NCBI GenBank assembly: GCA_910585395.1
Contig: CAJUCK010000012.1
Location: 46,406-53,254 of the forward strand
Length of the DNA: 6,849 nt
Origin: an uncultured Lachnospiraceae bacterium
GTDB lineage: Bacteria; Bacillota; Clostridia; Lachnospirales; Lachnospiraceae
Reading direction: 5' to 3'
In this document: positions 5,642-6,849 of the stretch, piece by piece
How positions within the stretch are numbered: position 1 is the first letter of the stretch
How the letters are laid out: the number at the start of each line of letters is the position of its first letter
The notes under the pieces: model-generated
What the model was told of the DNA's origin: nothing
The model's input: the letters and a program-made list of their open reading frames with translations, nothing else
Databases searched by the model: none
Made by a program: the position numbers and the translations under genes

Positions 5642-6849
5642 CTATTTTCTTATCGCTTTATTATCTTTTATCACATCAAAGCAAACAGAATCAATCACCT
5701 CATTGCTCTCATGATTATAAATTACCAGGTTAAGTCCTCTTTCATTGACAGAATACTCTTTTCTGTCAATGATAACTGAACTGATATCTCCGCTTTTATG
5801 TCCGCCGCTGGATATCGTGTAATTGCTGAGTCCTCCCCGCAGTATTCCCTCCTGGTACAGTTTCCTGCCGCCAATTTCCTCCTGGATGTTATCTGAAGAA
5901 ATCACCGCGTAATAGCTGTCATTGCTTTGGCCGGCAAAATCCGTCTGAAGACCCAATTTTTTAAGACTACTTTTAACTTCCTGCGTCAGACCTTTCACTG
6001 CCCTGCCTTTTGCTGAGATAAATATGGTATACCGGGAATCAGACAGTAACGGCAAATATTGATTGATATTCGTTTCATTTTTGAGAGAATAATCTTTTTT
6101 TATATTGTCGTAATACGATTTTGATCTCTCCCACTGTTCATCTTCTGCCCCTTCTATCTGGAAAGACTGCTGTAAAATTTTTCCCACCGCTTTAGTAATT
6201 TTTTCTGTTCCCCAGATATTTGAATGTCCCGCATCTCCATTGTCCTCTGAAAAATTGTATCCCAGATCTGCATACAATTCCTGCGTATTAAAATCATAAT
6301 ATGCTATTCCCTGCTGCTTCGCATACTCTGAAACTGCGTTGTGCTCCTGGACAGACCAGTCTAACGCAGGATTTGAAATAAACACGAGCTCTGTCTGATT
6401 ATCTCTGCACAGCTCCACAATTTTATCAAGATACTGGCGCACATTTTCTGAAATATCATCCTTCTCTTCTGTATTCAGTGAAAACGGCTGGTAATCCTCT
6501 CTGCCATATTTAATCCCTATCGCTGAATAACCTTTTAATTCATAATTTTCTGCCAATCCCCTATACAAAAAATCATCTTCCCCCACTTCTTTCCATCTCT
6601 CATGAAAACGGATATTGGGCAGATAGAAACTCTTTGGCGTAATCTCTGGATATTTCTCATGCGCCGCATCAATCGCTTCTCTCTTTACATCAGACCATTT
6701 CATATAATCCAGGGCTCTTCGGGCAAACGGCTCACCGCCGTCCCGAAAGATATAAAAAGTCTCAAAAACCACAGCTTTCGGTTTCTGACGTCTCAGCGCT
6801 TCTTTCAGCCAGTAATAACTCAGCAAGACGTCCTGCCTGCTGCTTCCTA
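5642..6849 (-). CDS. SGNH-hydrolase-like protein with C-terminal ILEI/FAM3-like domain (N-terminus outside window)
   Basis: The frame is open to the right edge (visible part about 401 residues, beginning GSSRQDV), so the true start, probably with a membrane anchor or signal and the catalytic Ser block, is outside. The TTG at 6826 is only an internal Leu codon. Numbering from that Leu: SYYWLKEALRRQKPKAVVFE (3-22) and ELVFISNP (146-153) look like the core strands of an SGNH/DltD-like fold, and GDAGHSNIWG (197-206) like its Asp-x-x-His block. After a charged linker (about 222-262) residues 266-310 (YTIFISAKGRAV, a L..E...SL.KLGL helix, NDSYYAVIS) and 338-385 (ISSGGHKSGD, NERGLNLVIYN, EVIDSVCFDV) resemble the two halves of the FAM3/ILEI domain. 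The gene converges on the glycosyltransferase cluster. A role on a surface polysaccharide, such as acyl transfer or removal, is inference. Confidence 0.75.
   Translation of the reverse strand, partial: GSSRQDVLLSYYWLKEALRRQKPKAVVFETFYIFRDGGEPFARRALDYMKWSDVKREAIDAAHEKYPEITPKSFYLPNIRFHERWKEVGEDDFLYRGLAENYELKGYSAIGIKYGREDYQPFSLNTEEKDDISENVRQYLDKIVELCRDNQTELVFISNPALDWSVQEHNAVSEYAKQQGIAYYDFNTQELYADLGYNFSEDNGDAGHSNIWGTEKITKAVGKILQQSFQIEGAEDEQWERSKSYYDNIKKDYSLKNETNINQYLPLLSDSRYTIFISAKGRAVKGLTQEVKSSLKKLGLQTDFAGQSNDSYYAVISSDNIQEEIGGRKLYQEGILRGGLSNYTISSGGHKSGDISSVIIDRKEYSVNERGLNLVIYNHESNEVIDSVCFDVIKDNKAIRK

Noticed and set aside
6824..6826. TTG as the start of the SGNH-like gene
   Set aside because: The frame stays open upstream to the window edge with sequence that continues the family pattern (GSSRQDV), and no ribosome site stands before the TTG.

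Overview
The window looks like a chromosomal cell-surface glycosylation locus from a low-to-moderate GC Firmicute, most likely a Clostridia/Lachnospiraceae-type anaerobe. That guess rests on strong AGGAG-type ribosome sites, sigma-A-like TTG(N17)TATAAT promoters, ATGA-overlapping genes, and the style of the proteins (a DPM1-like glycosyltransferase with two C-terminal membrane helices, a GtrA protein, a DUF6020-type membrane protein and an ILEI-like domain). No genus can be named from the sequence alone. There are no RNA genes, CRISPR arrays, insertion sequences or phage genes.

Layout, right to left on the minus strand from about 3974: a leftward operon encodes (1) a soluble family-2 glycosyltransferase (3919-3167), (2) a GtrA-family small membrane protein (3170-2754), (3) a large DUF6020/GT-C-like membrane glycosyltransferase split by a frameshift into two overlapping pieces (2735-1872 and 1936-968), and (4) a second family-2 glycosyltransferase with a C-terminal membrane anchor (971-45). 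Genes 1/2 and 3/4 overlap by ATGA and the 2/3 gap is 18 nt. No terminator is seen after gene 4, so the operon may continue off the left edge.

On the plus strand a divergent gene (4051-5538) encodes a second GT-C-type polytopic membrane protein. The 131-bp divergent intergenic region holds two interlocked promoters whose -10 boxes are the two arms of one 19-bp palindrome (3969-3987), so polymerase binding in the two directions should be mutually exclusive. The plus gene ends at a 26-bp-stem bidirectional terminator (5541-5609). Facing it is a minus-strand gene (5642 to beyond the right edge) for an SGNH-hydrolase-like protein with a C-terminal domain resembling the FAM3/ILEI (PANDER-like) fold, apparently with its two halves in swapped order.

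How the parts fit (inference): in three-component glycosylation systems (GtrA/GtrB/Gtr-type, CsbB-GtcA-YfhO-like), a cytoplasmic family-2 enzyme loads a sugar on undecaprenyl phosphate, a GtrA-type protein flips it, and a GT-C membrane enzyme transfers it to a surface polymer outside. This window has two candidate loaders, one flippase and two candidate GT-C transferases, one of them broken. The SGNH/ILEI protein may act on or bind the same surface glycan.
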